This document shows, one piece after another, positions 1 through 7,809 of a DNA stretch of 64,000 nt. This stretch comes from HGM12998 sp900756495 (GTDB lineage Bacteria > Bacillota > Clostridia > Oscillospirales > Oscillospiraceae): positions 1 to 64,000 of the forward strand of contig CAUEFI010000016.1 in NCBI GenBank assembly GCA_958477305.1, in the 5' to 3' direction. The notes under the pieces were generated by a model. That model was not told where the DNA came from. It ran no database searches and saw only the letters and a program-made list of their open reading frames with translations. Each line of letters starts with the position of its first letter. Position 1 is the first letter of the stretch. Made by a program: the position numbers and the translations under genes.

Positions 1-50
1 TCCCGCACAGACAGAAAGGGCATCTGGCCTGTTGTCTTCTCTTCGCTCAT
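1..50 (-). CDS. ABC transporter ATP-binding protein, N-terminal fragment (cut by window edge)
   Basis: Only the first 16 codons are in the window: an ATG at 50-48 preceded by a GGAG Shine-Dalgarno, reading MSEEKTTGQMPFLSVR. The ending LSVR is the usual opening of Dpp/Opp-type ATPases (LLSVRDL...), and the gene follows the two permease genes by 18 bp in the same direction. I infer the DppD/OppD-type ATPase that energises the importer encoded at 69-3735. No Walker motif is visible because the rest lies beyond position 1. Confidence 0.7.
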   Translation of the reverse strand, partial: MSEEKTTGQMPFLSVR

Positions 51-68
51 GGTATCTATCTCCAATTA

Positions 69-968
69 CTATTTATTCAGCTTCGGGTCCAGCGTATCGC
101 GGAGCGCATCGCCCAGCAGGTTAAAGGACATTACAGTGCCCATAATGAAGATGCCGGGGAACAGCATCTGCGTGGGATACTGACGCACAACCAGACGGGC
201 GTCTGACAGCATCGCGCCCCACTCCGGAGTAGGAGGCTGTACGCCCAGGCCGATGTAGCTCAGCGTGGAGGCCACAATCAGACCGTTGGCCATTGCCAGG
301 GAGCAGTGGACGATAAAGGGAGTGATGGAGTTAGGGATGACATGGCGGAAAATGATACGGGCCTTCGAGCAGTTGATGGACTCGGCCGCCTCTACATACT
401 CCAGTCCCCGCACAGACAGGATTTGAGCCCGGATGGTACGGGCAAAGTTAGGAATGCCGCCGATGCCTACCGCAAACACAGTCTGGAACAGGCCCGGGCC
501 CAGCACAGTGGACACGATAACAGCCAGCAGGACCTGAGGAATGGAGTGGAAAATGTCCAGGAAGCGCATAATCAGCATGTCTGCCTTCCCGCCGAAGAAA
601 CCGGCGATGGCGCCCAGCACCAAACCGCCTCCTGCGGAGATACCTACGGAAATAATGCCGATGGGCAGGGAGTAGCGCCCGCCATACAGCACACGGGCAA
701 AGATATCGCGCCCCATCGAATCGGTGCCGAACCAGTGGTCCGCCGAAGGCAGAAGGTTCGGCAGGTCGCCCAGCTGGCTATACGAATACTTCGTAAACAG
801 CGGAGAGACTATCGAGAGAACTGCCAGGATTACCAGAACAGAAAAGCCGACCACGGCCTCCTTGCGCCGGAGCATCTTCTTGATGAAAACCAGAAATTGA
901 TTTTCCTTCTTACGCTCCTCATCCTCCAGCAGGAGGTCCGCCGTGGTGTTGATTGCGTTAGTTTGCAC
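69..968 (-). CDS. dppC: Dipeptide/oligopeptide ABC transporter permease, DppC type
   Basis: Second inner-membrane permease of a peptide/nickel-type importer (299 aa). I place the start at the GTG at 968, because GGGAGG sits just upstream and the reading upstream of it is out of character (many Arg/Ser). The N-terminus is a charged cytoplasmic segment, then a membrane helix, then the DppC hallmark HWFGTDSMGRDIFARVLYG, then the BPD_transp_1 core. The EAA loop is near EAAESINCSKARIIFRHVIP. It overlaps the end of the other permease by 11 bp, so the two are translationally coupled. The exact substrate cannot be read; nickel import is an alternative. Confidence 0.9.
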   Translation of the reverse strand: MQTNAINTTADLLLEDEERKKENQFLVFIKKMLRRKEAVVGFSVLVILAVLSIVSPLFTKYSYSQLGDLPNLLPSADHWFGTDSMGRDIFARVLYGGRYSLPIGIISVGISAGGGLVLGAIAGFFGGKADMLIMRFLDIFHSIPQVLLAVIVSTVLGPGLFQTVFAVGIGGIPNFARTIRAQILSVRGLEYVEAAESINCSKARIIFRHVIPNSITPFIVHCSLAMANGLIVASTLSYIGLGVQPPTPEWGAMLSDARLVVRQYPTQMLFPGIFIMGTVMSFNLLGDALRDTLDPKLNK

Positions 969-1914
969 GTTTCTTCCTCCCTGCCTTGCTTTCGTACTGC
1001 GCCTTGATGCGGGGATCCACATAGGCATAAATCACGTCGACAACCAGCATGATAATGGCGAAGGTGATGGCGGAGAAAATGACCGAACCCTGTACTGCGC
1101 CGTAGTCACGCTTGTTGATGGCATTGACCATGTAAGTCCCCAGGCCGGGGATGGAGAACACGTTCTCGATGACGATGGCGCCGGCCAGCTGCTTGCTGAA
1201 CTGGGTTCCGGCATAGGTGATGATGGGGATCAGGGAGTTGGGAAGAATATGGCCCCACAGCACCTTGCGCTCCGACACGCCCTTGGAACGGGCCGTCGTC
1301 ACATAGTCCGCCCGGATACACTCCAGCACGCTGGATCGCGTCTGCCGCGCAAAGCCAGCCACGCCGGCGAAACAGTTTGAGATGGCCGGTAATATGTAGT
1401 ACTCTATACCGCCTATGCCGAAGGAAGGCAGCAGCTGCAGCTGCACCGAGAATAGAAGCACCAGCAGAATGGCCAGCCAGAACGGAGGCATCGACACACC
1501 CACGATGGCGACTATCATGGACGCCCGGTCTCCCAGCGAATTGTGGTGGGTGGCCGCCAGTATGCCCAGCGGAACACCGATGCCTACCGAGAGCACCATA
1601 CTCGCTACAGCCAAAATGATGGTTCGCGGAAAGCGAGTCAAAAGGTCTGCCGTTACCGAGGTTCCGGTCTGGTAGGAGGACCCCAGGTCAAACCGGAAGA
1701 ATACCCCGCTGGCGTAATGCCAGAGGCGCTCCAGATACCCGCCGTTCAGTCCAAGCATCTCCCGCGCCATCTCCATCTCTTCCTGGGTCGCTCCCGGCAT
1801 CATCAGTGCTACTGGATCGCCGGGAACGAAGAACATTACCGTAAAAATCAAGATCGTTACGCCCACGACGATTGGGATCATCCATATCAGGCGCTTGACA
1901 ATATATCTACCCAT
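958..1914 (-). CDS. dppB: Dipeptide/oligopeptide ABC transporter permease, DppB type
   Basis: First permease of the importer (318 aa, normal for DppB/OppB). It opens with MGRYIVKRLIWMIPIVVGVT, the typical first helix, followed by the FVPGDP signature and a GLNGG/LERLWHY segment. The EAA loop is visible as RADYVTTARSKGVSERKV. About six membrane segments are apparent. It pairs with the DppC-type permease (11-bp overlap) and follows the binding-protein gene by 147 bp, within which there is a stem-loop (1933-1983). Confidence 0.92.
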   Translation of the reverse strand: MGRYIVKRLIWMIPIVVGVTILIFTVMFFVPGDPVALMMPGATQEEMEMAREMLGLNGGYLERLWHYASGVFFRFDLGSSYQTGTSVTADLLTRFPRTIILAVASMVLSVGIGVPLGILAATHHNSLGDRASMIVAIVGVSMPPFWLAILLVLLFSVQLQLLPSFGIGGIEYYILPAISNCFAGVAGFARQTRSSVLECIRADYVTTARSKGVSERKVLWGHILPNSLIPIITYAGTQFSKQLAGAIVIENVFSIPGLGTYMVNAINKRDYGAVQGSVIFSAITFAIIMLVVDVIYAYVDPRIKAQYESKAGRKKRAN

Positions 1915-1932
1915 ATATTACCTCTGTATCTT

Positions 1933-1983
1933 GAAACCGTGGCATACAGGCGGCCAGGGCGGCTACCCATACGCCACGGTTTC
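1933..1983 (-). other. Intercistronic stem-loop between binding protein and permease genes
   Basis: Arms GAAACCGTGGC (1933-1943) and GCCACGGTTTC (1973-1983) form a perfect 11-bp stem around a GC-rich 29-nt loop. It is not followed by a T-run on the minus strand. In ABC importer operons such a hairpin downstream of the binding-protein gene often stabilises the upstream message or causes partial termination, giving excess binding protein. That role is inferred here. Confidence 0.5.
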
Positions 1984-2061
1984 ATTCATTTTACCTCTCG
2001 GCCATGGCTCTTTGGAACACGGCCACACAGCCTTCAGTTGTCATTGAGAGTGATTGGCTAT

Positions 2062-3735
2062 TTAGTTAAAAGTGCAGGCATTGGGAACCAGGACGTTCCA
2101 GGGATGCTGGAAGACCTCGATACCCTCGCGGCCCACGGCATAGACCTGGTCGACATACAGGCCGTAGGCAATGGCATTGTCCTTGACGTAGTCGTGCAGG
2201 GCGTCCACTGTCTCAGCGCTGTGGGTGGACACGTCGTGGGCGGCCTCCAGCAGGGCCTCCAGCTCGTCGTCCACGATGAAGTTCTTGGCGCCGACGCCGT
2301 CCTTGTTGCGAAGCATATAACCGTCATAGATGTTGGAGATATAGGCCTCGGTGCCCTGCTTCATGATGCTGATATCCCACTGGGTGGGGTCGTACTGATA
2401 GTCGGAGAACATGGCGTCGTCCAGGGCCAGCAGCTCTACCTCCAGGCCCAGTTCCATCAGCTGAGACTGGATGACAACTGCGGCGTCCTTGCGCTGCTGG
2501 TCGCACAGCAGGCGGATGTGGAGCGCGGAGCCGGTGGCGGGATCCTTGCCGCCAGGATAGCCGGCCTCCTCCAGCAGTGCCTTGGCCTTCTCAAGATCGT
2601 AATTGTAGTAATCTTCATTCAGCCATTCCTGATTGAAGTCGCCGCAGCCGGGGAATGTCAGATCGTAGCAGGGCTCGGCAAAGCCGCCGCGGGCGATATT
2701 GCAGATAGCCTGGGTGTCAATGCCGTAGCAGATGGCCTGGCGCAGGGCCAGATTGTCGCGGAAGATATCGCCATTGGAGTCCTCAGCCATATTGAACAGC
2801 AGGCTGACGGGCTGGCTGCTCAGGCTGGAGGCTGCGCTATAGCCGTCCACGACAGTGCCGTCGGCGTTGATAAAGTAACCCAGCTCAGAGGTGCCCACCG
2901 TGGTGATAAGGTCGACCTCGCCCATCTGCAGAGCGATGGTGGCCTGGTTGCCCTCGGTGATGATGTTGTAGGTCATCTTCTCGACGGGCTGCTGGGCATA
3001 AATGCTGCGCAGGCTCTCGTCGGTCTGCCAGTAGTTGGCATTCTTCTCAATGGTGTAGTAGGAGCCGTTGACGCACTCGGTCACCTGATAGGCGGCGGTG
3101 GTGATGGGGGTAGTGTTCATGGTGGACTCGTTCTCGGTATAGGTCTTCTCGGAGACGATGGGCACCTGGCACATCAGATACTCCAGAACGCCTACCAGGG
3201 AACTGGTCACCTTGATCTCCACCTTGTAGTCCTCAATAGCGGTGCAGGACTCCAGATAGCGGGTAATGCGGGTCCAGTTTCCGTTGTCCCGCATGGTGTT
3301 GAAGCAGAATGCCACGTCGCTGGCGGTGATGGGGTTGCCAATGGCGTCCACCACATAGTCATAAATCTCAATCTGATATGTAACGTCGTCAATCTGCTGG
3401 ATGTCCTTGGCGATAACCCACTCCATCTCGTTCCAGGGGGTGCCGAACTCCTTAAACATGGCCAGATACTCATACACAAAGTAGCGCAGGTTGTTGCGGC
3501 CGGCGCTGCTGTAGGTGAAGGGGCCCATGTCGCCCATCGTGGTGGTCATGGCCACCTTCAGCTCAGTGGGCGCTCCGCCGCCGCTGGTCTCAGGGGCATC
3601 GGTGCTGGGAGTTCCGGTGTTGGTCTCGGGGGCGGGGGTTCCGGTACTGCCGCCCTGCTCTCCGCCGCCGCCGCAGGCCGCCAGAGCAAAGACCATCGCA
3701 AGAGCCAGAACTAATGCAAGAATCCGCTTTTTCAT
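2062..3735 (-). CDS. Peptide/nickel ABC transporter substrate-binding lipoprotein (SBP_bac_5)
   Basis: 557-aa extracytoplasmic receptor of the importer. The start at 3735 has a GAGGAG site. Residues 1-20 are a lipoprotein signal, MKKRILALVLALAMVFALAAC, with Cys as the anchoring residue. A Gly/Thr/Pro/Ser-rich linker runs to about residue 50. The mature part has the family-5 landmarks: the segment around ASDVAFCFNTMRDNG, then LRQAICYGIDTQAI, and a late LLEEAGYPGG repeat. It is first in a minus-strand operon with dppB-dppC and an ATPase. Size and motifs fit DppA/OppA; the ligand is unknown. Confidence 0.92.
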   Translation of the reverse strand: MKKRILALVLALAMVFALAACGGGGEQGGSTGTPAPETNTGTPSTDAPETSGGGAPTELKVAMTTTMGDMGPFTYSSAGRNNLRYFVYEYLAMFKEFGTPWNEMEWVIAKDIQQIDDVTYQIEIYDYVVDAIGNPITASDVAFCFNTMRDNGNWTRITRYLESCTAIEDYKVEIKVTSSLVGVLEYLMCQVPIVSEKTYTENESTMNTTPITTAAYQVTECVNGSYYTIEKNANYWQTDESLRSIYAQQPVEKMTYNIITEGNQATIALQMGEVDLITTVGTSELGYFINADGTVVDGYSAASSLSSQPVSLLFNMAEDSNGDIFRDNLALRQAICYGIDTQAICNIARGGFAEPCYDLTFPGCGDFNQEWLNEDYYNYDLEKAKALLEEAGYPGGKDPATGSALHIRLLCDQQRKDAAVVIQSQLMELGLEVELLALDDAMFSDYQYDPTQWDISIMKQGTEAYISNIYDGYMLRNKDGVGAKNFIVDDELEALLEAAHDVSTHSAETVDALHDYVKDNAIAYGLYVDQVYAVGREGIEVFQHPWNVLVPNACTFN

Positions 3736-4160
3736 TTACCTTGTCTCCTCTCAAGTTTTTTTATATTCCAGCGCTTCCCTCCTTAGGAGAGCGCGAGAAC
3801 ACCAGGAAATGGAATACGGACCGGGTTCAATTCTCAAGGTTCCAACAAGTTATGGTGCACTTTCACCAAAAATTTACCCTGCAATTTGGGTACAGGCCCC
3901 GCCCCTGGCAAATGGTAGCAATTTAACCAACCGTTTGCGAGCCGGGTGCTTTTTCATTCGTAATGTTACACTAATCACGGAAACAGCGGAATCAACTTTA
4001 AATTCACGCATAGTCAACCAAAAGTTCACAATGTTTTTTCCATGGTTAACATCCAGAAAAAAGCAGTTCATGTAACAAATCTAGAAAATTCCCTATACCT
4101 TTTATAAATCCGCATTCTTCTGCAATTTTAAAAAGAAGAAAGGCGATTTTTTCTTGATTC
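3736..4160 (-). promoter_or_regulatory. AT-rich gene-free leader upstream of the peptide importer
   Basis: About 430 bp with no credible gene. It is markedly more AT-rich than its surroundings. It must contain the promoter of the binding-protein operon on the minus strand, but no single -35/-10 pair stands out enough to name. No riboswitch or tRNA-like fold was recognised. Short open frames in it lack ribosome sites and family resemblance. Confidence 0.4.
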
Positions 4161-4168
4161 CTATTAAA

Positions 4169-4203
4169 AACGATATGAATCCACATGCGCAATTCATATC
4201 GTT
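4169..4203 (-). terminator. Rho-independent terminator of the znu operon
   Basis: Perfect 12-bp stem, AACGATATGAAT (4169-4180) with ATTCATATCGTT (4192-4203), 11-nt loop. Read on the minus strand it is followed directly by TTTTTAATAGG, a normal U-tract. It lies 100 bp past the znuB stop and closes the minus-strand znu transcript. Confidence 0.75.
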
Positions 4204-4262
4204 ATTATATACAAAAATTTAGTTTAAATTTTGCCGTTTCACCCAGCCCGATGACAGAATCA

Positions 4263-4292
4263 ACGCCCCCGTGCCACATGGCACGGGGGCGT
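4263..4292. other. GC-rich hairpin just past znuB
   Basis: A 13-bp perfect inverted repeat with arms ACGCCCCCGTGCC and GGCACGGGGGCGT and a 4-nt loop (ACAT), 11 bp after the znuB stop. It has no good T-run on either strand, so it is more likely an RNA-end stabiliser acting with the true terminator at 4169-4203. Confidence 0.55.
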
Positions 4293-4302
4293 CAACCTCA
4301 GG

Positions 4303-5136
4303 TTACCGTCTTCGGAAAAGAAAGGTTGCCGCAAAAAATGCGGCCAGGTAGAGGGTAATGGAGGCGCCGGCAGAGGTCCCGATATAATAGGAGGTCATGA
4401 GCCCCGCCACGCCGGCCGCAACGGCACCGACCAGAGAGCAGAGATGGTACTGGCGCATATTGCGGGCCAGATTGCGCGCCATAGCCGCCGGAAGGACGAG
4501 CAGGGAATTGATGACCAGCAGCCCTACCCAGGTCATGGAAACCGTTACCACCACGGCGATGGCGGCCGAGAAAACCGCCTCCTGCCAAAAGACCCTGATT
4601 CCCCGGCTGTCGGCCAGGGCCGGGTGGACGCTGGAGAGCATCAGCTGGTTGAAGGAGCAGACCCAAAGTACCACAACGACACCCAGGATCGCGGCCAAAA
4701 GGGCGATTTTCCCCGGTTCCACACTGAGGATATCACCGATAAGAATACTGTTGAACTTGGTAAAGCTGCCGCCGTTCAGGGTGGCGATAAAAATACCCAG
4801 CGCCACGGCAGTGGAGGAAAAGACGCCGATAACCGTATCGCTAGCCATATTGGAGCGGCGGCGGACATAGGTAAAAAGCACCGCAAAGGCCAGAGCAAAC
4901 AGCACCGCACACCACATGGGCTCCGCCAGGCCGCACAGGACGCCGATGGCGATACCGGTAAAGGCGGAGTGGCCCAGCGCGTCGGAGAAGAAGGACATGC
5001 GGTTGCTGACCACCATCGTGGAGAGCAGCCCGAACAGGGGCGATATGACCAGTACCGCCAGCAGAGCCGAGCGCATAAAGCCGTGGGAGGCCCACTCAAA
5101 TGGGATCAGATCCATCAGGAGGTTCCATACAGCCAT
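4303..5136 (-). CDS. znuB: Zinc/manganese ABC transporter permease (ABC-3 family)
   Basis: 277-aa integral membrane protein with seven to eight hydrophobic segments and the ABC-3 signature MVVSNRMSFFSDALGHSAFTGIAIG near residues 40-65 (shown in part). A later segment WVGLLVINSLLVLPAAMARN is also typical of ZnuB/MntB. Its ATG shares a base with the znuC stop, so the two are coupled. It is the channel for a metal delivered by the binding protein at 5903-6802. Zn versus Mn cannot be decided from the permease. Confidence 0.9.
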   Translation of the reverse strand: MAVWNLLMDLIPFEWASHGFMRSALLAVLVISPLFGLLSTMVVSNRMSFFSDALGHSAFTGIAIGVLCGLAEPMWCAVLFALAFAVLFTYVRRRSNMASDTVIGVFSSTAVALGIFIATLNGGSFTKFNSILIGDILSVEPGKIALLAAILGVVVVLWVCSFNQLMLSSVHPALADSRGIRVFWQEAVFSAAIAVVVTVSMTWVGLLVINSLLVLPAAMARNLARNMRQYHLCSLVGAVAAGVAGLMTSYYIGTSAGASITLYLAAFFAATFLFRRR

Positions 5137-5906
5137 CAGCCTCTTCCCCCTTTTCCCAGCTCCAGATGAAAGACCGCTTTAAACTCGCCGCTGGCCAGGA
5201 CCTCCTCGGGGGGGCCAGCCCGCAGGACGGTATTCTTGAGCAGGATCACCTTGTCGGCAAACTGTCCCAGCGTGGCAAAGTCGTGGGTGGAGAGAAAGAT
5301 GGACAGGTCGTAGGTCCGCCGAATCTCATCCAGCATGTCCAGAAGCTGGCGCTCCCCGTCGATGTCGACGCCGGAGAGCGGTTCGTCCAGGATGAGAATG
5401 TGGGGCAGAGGCTCCAGCGCCAGAGCCAGGAGAACGCGCTGGAGCTCGCCGCCCGAGAGATCTCCCAGACGCTTGTCCATCAGCCCCTCGCCGTGAACCC
5501 GCTCCAGGCAAGCCCGGATCCGCGTCCTCAGCCTCCTGGGGCTGGGCAGAAACACCGGCCAGTCCGAAACAGCGGCTGAAAAAAAGTCGAAGACGCTTAC
5601 AGGATCTCCCCTGTCAAAGGCGGGAGATTGGGGCACATAGCCGATGAGAGGCCGAGTCTTATCCCCGCCCGCTCTCTGAAATTCGATGGTCCCCGTGTGG
5701 GGGAACTGCCCCAGTATGGCCTTAAACAGCGAGGATTTCCCTGCTCCGTTGGGGCCAATCAGGGCCACGATCTCCCCGCAGTGGAGATGAAAGGAGACGT
5801 CCTGCAGGATCTCAGCCCCTCCCATATCCACGCCCAGATGCTCCACCCGCAGACAGCACAGCCCCGCGCAGCCGCTCCCGCAGTTCTCATGCTTGTGTAC
5901 GCTCAT
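5136..5906 (-). CDS. znuC: Zinc/manganese ABC transporter ATP-binding protein
   Basis: 256 aa, a compact ABC ATPase. It shows Walker A GPNGAGKSS, the Q-loop region GYVPQSPAFDRG (a classic ZnuC/MntA feature), the signature LSGGELQR, Walker B ILILDEPLSG and the switch His in STHD. The N-terminus MSVHKHENCGSGCAGLCCL is Cys/His-rich, which is unusual for the ATPase and may bind metal (inference). It overlaps the znuA stop by 4 bp (ATGA). Confidence 0.92.
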   Translation of the reverse strand: MSVHKHENCGSGCAGLCCLRVEHLGVDMGGAEILQDVSFHLHCGEIVALIGPNGAGKSSLFKAILGQFPHTGTIEFQRAGGDKTRPLIGYVPQSPAFDRGDPVSVFDFFSAAVSDWPVFLPSPRRLRTRIRACLERVHGEGLMDKRLGDLSGGELQRVLLALALEPLPHILILDEPLSGVDIDGERQLLDMLDEIRRTYDLSIFLSTHDFATLGQFADKVILLKNTVLRAGPPEEVLASGEFKAVFHLELGKGGRG

Positions 5907-6802
5907 CCCAGGGCCTCCAGTATGGTGTCGATATTCCCGTTCATGGCGTCCACATAGGGCTGGATGCCGCCTCCCTCGCCGCTCATGATCAGATCCAGCT
6001 GCTTCACCGCCACCCCAGTCTCCCGGGCAATGGCCTGGGCGGTGGCGTCAGAACCGTTTTTCTCGGTGAAGATGGCGGGGATGTTGTAGGTCTCAATCAG
6101 CGCCACAATCTCCTTGATATCGGCGGCGGAGGCCTCGCTGCCCTCCTCCTCCTCAATGGCCTTCAACAGCTCCAGGCCGGTGGCCTGAGCGAAGTACTGG
6201 AAGCCGTCGTGGAAGGTGATGAGGGGCTTGCCTGCCAGCGCGTCCAGCTTGGCGGAGTCGCAGACCAGCGCGTCGTTTGCGCTGCTGCTGTTCCGGAAAT
6301 AATCCTCCTGGCGCTCGGGATCGATCTCGCCCAGGCCATTTCCGATGTTCTCCAGCATGAGGGCGGCGTTCTCCTCGCTCATCCAGATATGGGGATCGTA
6401 CTCGGTATCGTGGTCATGCCCCTCATGTCCCTGGGCGGGGAGCAGTTCAATCCCCTCTGAGCAGTCAATGATCGCAGCGTCGGCATGCGCCAGGGCGTCG
6501 GACATGAAATCTTCCAGCCCAACGCCGTTCATCACAATCACATCCGCCCGCTCAATGGCTTTCATATCGTTGACGGTGAGGGTATAGTCATGCAGGCAGG
6601 AGGTCTGCTGATTGACCAGCAGGGAGACCTCCACTCCCTCCGCCTCCCCGGTCACCGCCGTGGTGAACAGGTACACCGGGTAGGTGGTGGCCAGAACGTG
6701 GAGGACGCCGTCCTCCTCGCCTTGGGACGTCGGATTGCCCCCGGAGCAGGCGGAGAGCAGCAGCAGGCAGGCCAAGAGGCCCGCGAATCTCGTTTTCTTC
6801 AC
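5903..6802 (-). CDS. znuA: Zinc/manganese-binding lipoprotein of the znu importer (ZinT/TroA-like cluster A-I)
   Basis: Metal receptor, 299 aa from a GTG at 6802 chosen because a GAGGTG site precedes it and the lipoprotein signal starts there (MKKTRFAGLLACLLLLSAC). Candidate metal ligands in family order are His in CLHDY, His in DPHIW, His in TFHDGF and a late acidic residue. A His/Asp-rich loop, GHEGHDHDTEYD, between the first two ligands is characteristic of zinc rather than manganese receptors. It leads the operon znuA-znuC-znuB, with a strong sigma-A promoter 30 bp upstream. Confidence 0.92.
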   Translation of the reverse strand: MKKTRFAGLLACLLLLSACSGGNPTSQGEEDGVLHVLATTYPVYLFTTAVTGEAEGVEVSLLVNQQTSCLHDYTLTVNDMKAIERADVIVMNGVGLEDFMSDALAHADAAIIDCSEGIELLPAQGHEGHDHDTEYDPHIWMSEENAALMLENIGNGLGEIDPERQEDYFRNSSSANDALVCDSAKLDALAGKPLITFHDGFQYFAQATGLELLKAIEEEEGSEASAADIKEIVALIETYNIPAIFTEKNGSDATAQAIARETGVAVKQLDLIMSGEGGGIQPYVDAMNGNIDTILEALG

Positions 6803-6833
6803 GGGTACACCTCGCAATGGACAGGATAGTGGT

Positions 6834-6862
6834 ATTATAGACCAAAACACCGCTTTTGTAAA
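6834..6862 (-). promoter_or_regulatory. Sigma-A promoter of znuACB
   Basis: On the minus strand -35 TTTACA (6862-6857), a 17-bp spacer, and a perfect -10 TATAAT (6839-6834). The transcription start would be near 6827, leaving a 25-nt leader to the GTG at 6802. No clear Zur palindrome was found, so zinc control is expected from the function but not seen. Confidence 0.8.
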
Positions 6863-6902
6863 ATGGGGATTTACAGCCCGAGGGCGCTGCCGGCTTGACA
6901 TG

Positions 6903-6937
6903 AAAACACGCGGAGAGAGACGCTCTCCGCGTGTTTT
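6903..6937. terminator. Terminator after the DUF1847 gene
   Basis: Arms AAAACACGCGGAGAG (6903-6917) and CTCTCCGCGTGTTTT (6923-6937) with a 5-nt loop. Perfect pairing including A/T ends makes it bidirectional; it ends the minus-strand hydratase-DUF1847 transcript and insulates it from the znuA promoter. Confidence 0.8.
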
Positions 6938-6945
6938 TTCCTCTG

Positions 6946-7596
6946 TTATCCCTCTCCCGCCGGAGTAAGCAGGCGCTTGTAATAGCCGTCCAGCTGGTAG
7001 AGGGGGGCGGCGGGGTTGTGTCCGGTCACCCGGTCCTTGGCGACCAGGGTAGTGGTCAGGCCCTCGGCATACTTATAAAACATGCTGTCATGCCCCACAC
7101 ACAGCCCCACCAGGATATTCAGGTCCGTACCCACCCGGTTGAGATGCTTGGCCTGGAGAATGGGGTTGCACATATTGGCACCCACCGCCTTGCAGTCCTC
7201 GTCGATGCCCACCAGGCTCTTGTCCGCCATGCCGGCCTTGCAGGCGACCGAGTACACCTCAAAGCCGTTGGCCCGGAGGACGCGAGCCAACGCCCGGCTC
7301 TCCCGCAGCAGGCCCGCGCAGGTGGCGATACCGATTTTTTTGAAGCCCATGCGGCGGGCAAAATCCACCGTCTCCTCCACCCGGGTCAGCCGGCAGTATC
7401 CTTCATATTCGGTGCGGGCGGCGGCCTGGAGAACGCTCCGGTTTTCCTCCTGGTTGGCCACGGCCAGCGCCTCCTCCAGCTCACCCTCGGCCAGGGAGGC
7501 GGTGGTACAAAATTCCGGATAGTTTCCAGTGCCATTGATGCATCCGGCGCTTCCGCAGTCCACACAGGACAGGGCGCAGCGCTCCTCATGTTCCAT
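6946..7596 (-). CDS. DUF1847 family metal-binding protein
   Basis: 216 aa. The Cys-rich N-terminus CALSCVDCGSAGCINGTGNYPEFC and later Cys residues (ATCAGL, SVACKAG, NMCNP, GLCVGHDS) match the DUF1847 family, thought to bind a metal or iron-sulfur centre; the biochemical role is not established. Start at 7596 follows GAGG. It lies 30 bp beyond what appears to be the original end of the aconitase-family gene (7627), suggesting an ancestral two-gene operon that was later split by the insert at 7672-7809. Confidence 0.8.
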   Translation of the reverse strand: MEHEERCALSCVDCGSAGCINGTGNYPEFCTTASLAEGELEEALAVANQEENRSVLQAAARTEYEGYCRLTRVEETVDFARRMGFKKIGIATCAGLLRESRALARVLRANGFEVYSVACKAGMADKSLVGIDEDCKAVGANMCNPILQAKHLNRVGTDLNILVGLCVGHDSMFYKYAEGLTTTLVAKDRVTGHNPAAPLYQLDGYYKRLLTPAGEG

Positions 7597-7626
7597 TTTC
7601 GTTCGCCTCTTTACTTCCTGTCTTAT

Positions 7627-7671
7627 TTAGCGTAGTAATTGATTAGGCACCCGGCCAGTACGATGTCACGC
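7627..7671 (-). repeat. Direct repeat, distal copy of the hydratase 3' end
   Basis: 45 bp identical to 7810-7854. Read on the minus strand it encodes the same terminal residues (ending NYYAK) but continues into AAA TAA rather than AAG TGA. Offset between copies is exactly 183 bp. Confidence 0.95.
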
Positions 7672-7809
7672 GCCCCACGCGGCTGGCCGCGCGGGGGCCC
7701 CATTTCTTTTATCTGCTCGGGCGAACTGAATTCGCCCGGCATCAAGCTTCCGGCCTCAGACCGGAAGCTTGGCACGCCGCACTTGCGGCGCAGGAGCGGG
7801 ACCTCTCAC
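7672..7809. mobile_element. Hairpin-rich 138-bp insert between duplicated gene ends
   Basis: The stretch between the two 45-bp repeats is a run of hairpins: CCCC-a-CGCGG with CCGCG-c-GGGG (about 7674-7696), CGGGCGAA with TTCGCCCG (7720-7741), CAAGCTTCCGG with CCGGAAGCTTG (7744-7773), and CGCCGC with GCGGCG (7776-7792). No reading frame. I interpret it as the remnant of an element that integrated at the gene's 3' end and restored the coding sequence; a local duplication is the alternative. Confidence 0.5.

Noticed and set aside
1543..3714. 723-codon open frame on the plus strand
   Set aside because: Exactly opposite the binding-protein and permease genes; low-complexity Gly/Val/Ala product and no ribosome site. 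A GC-driven antisense shadow.
3736..4302. RNA gene or hidden small gene in the long AT-rich gap
   Set aside because: No tRNA or riboswitch fold recognised; frames lack starts and ribosome sites. Only two hairpins could be supported.
6803..6870. Zur operator before znuA
   Set aside because: No dyad like the Zur consensus could be found around the promoter; zinc control left as an expectation only.
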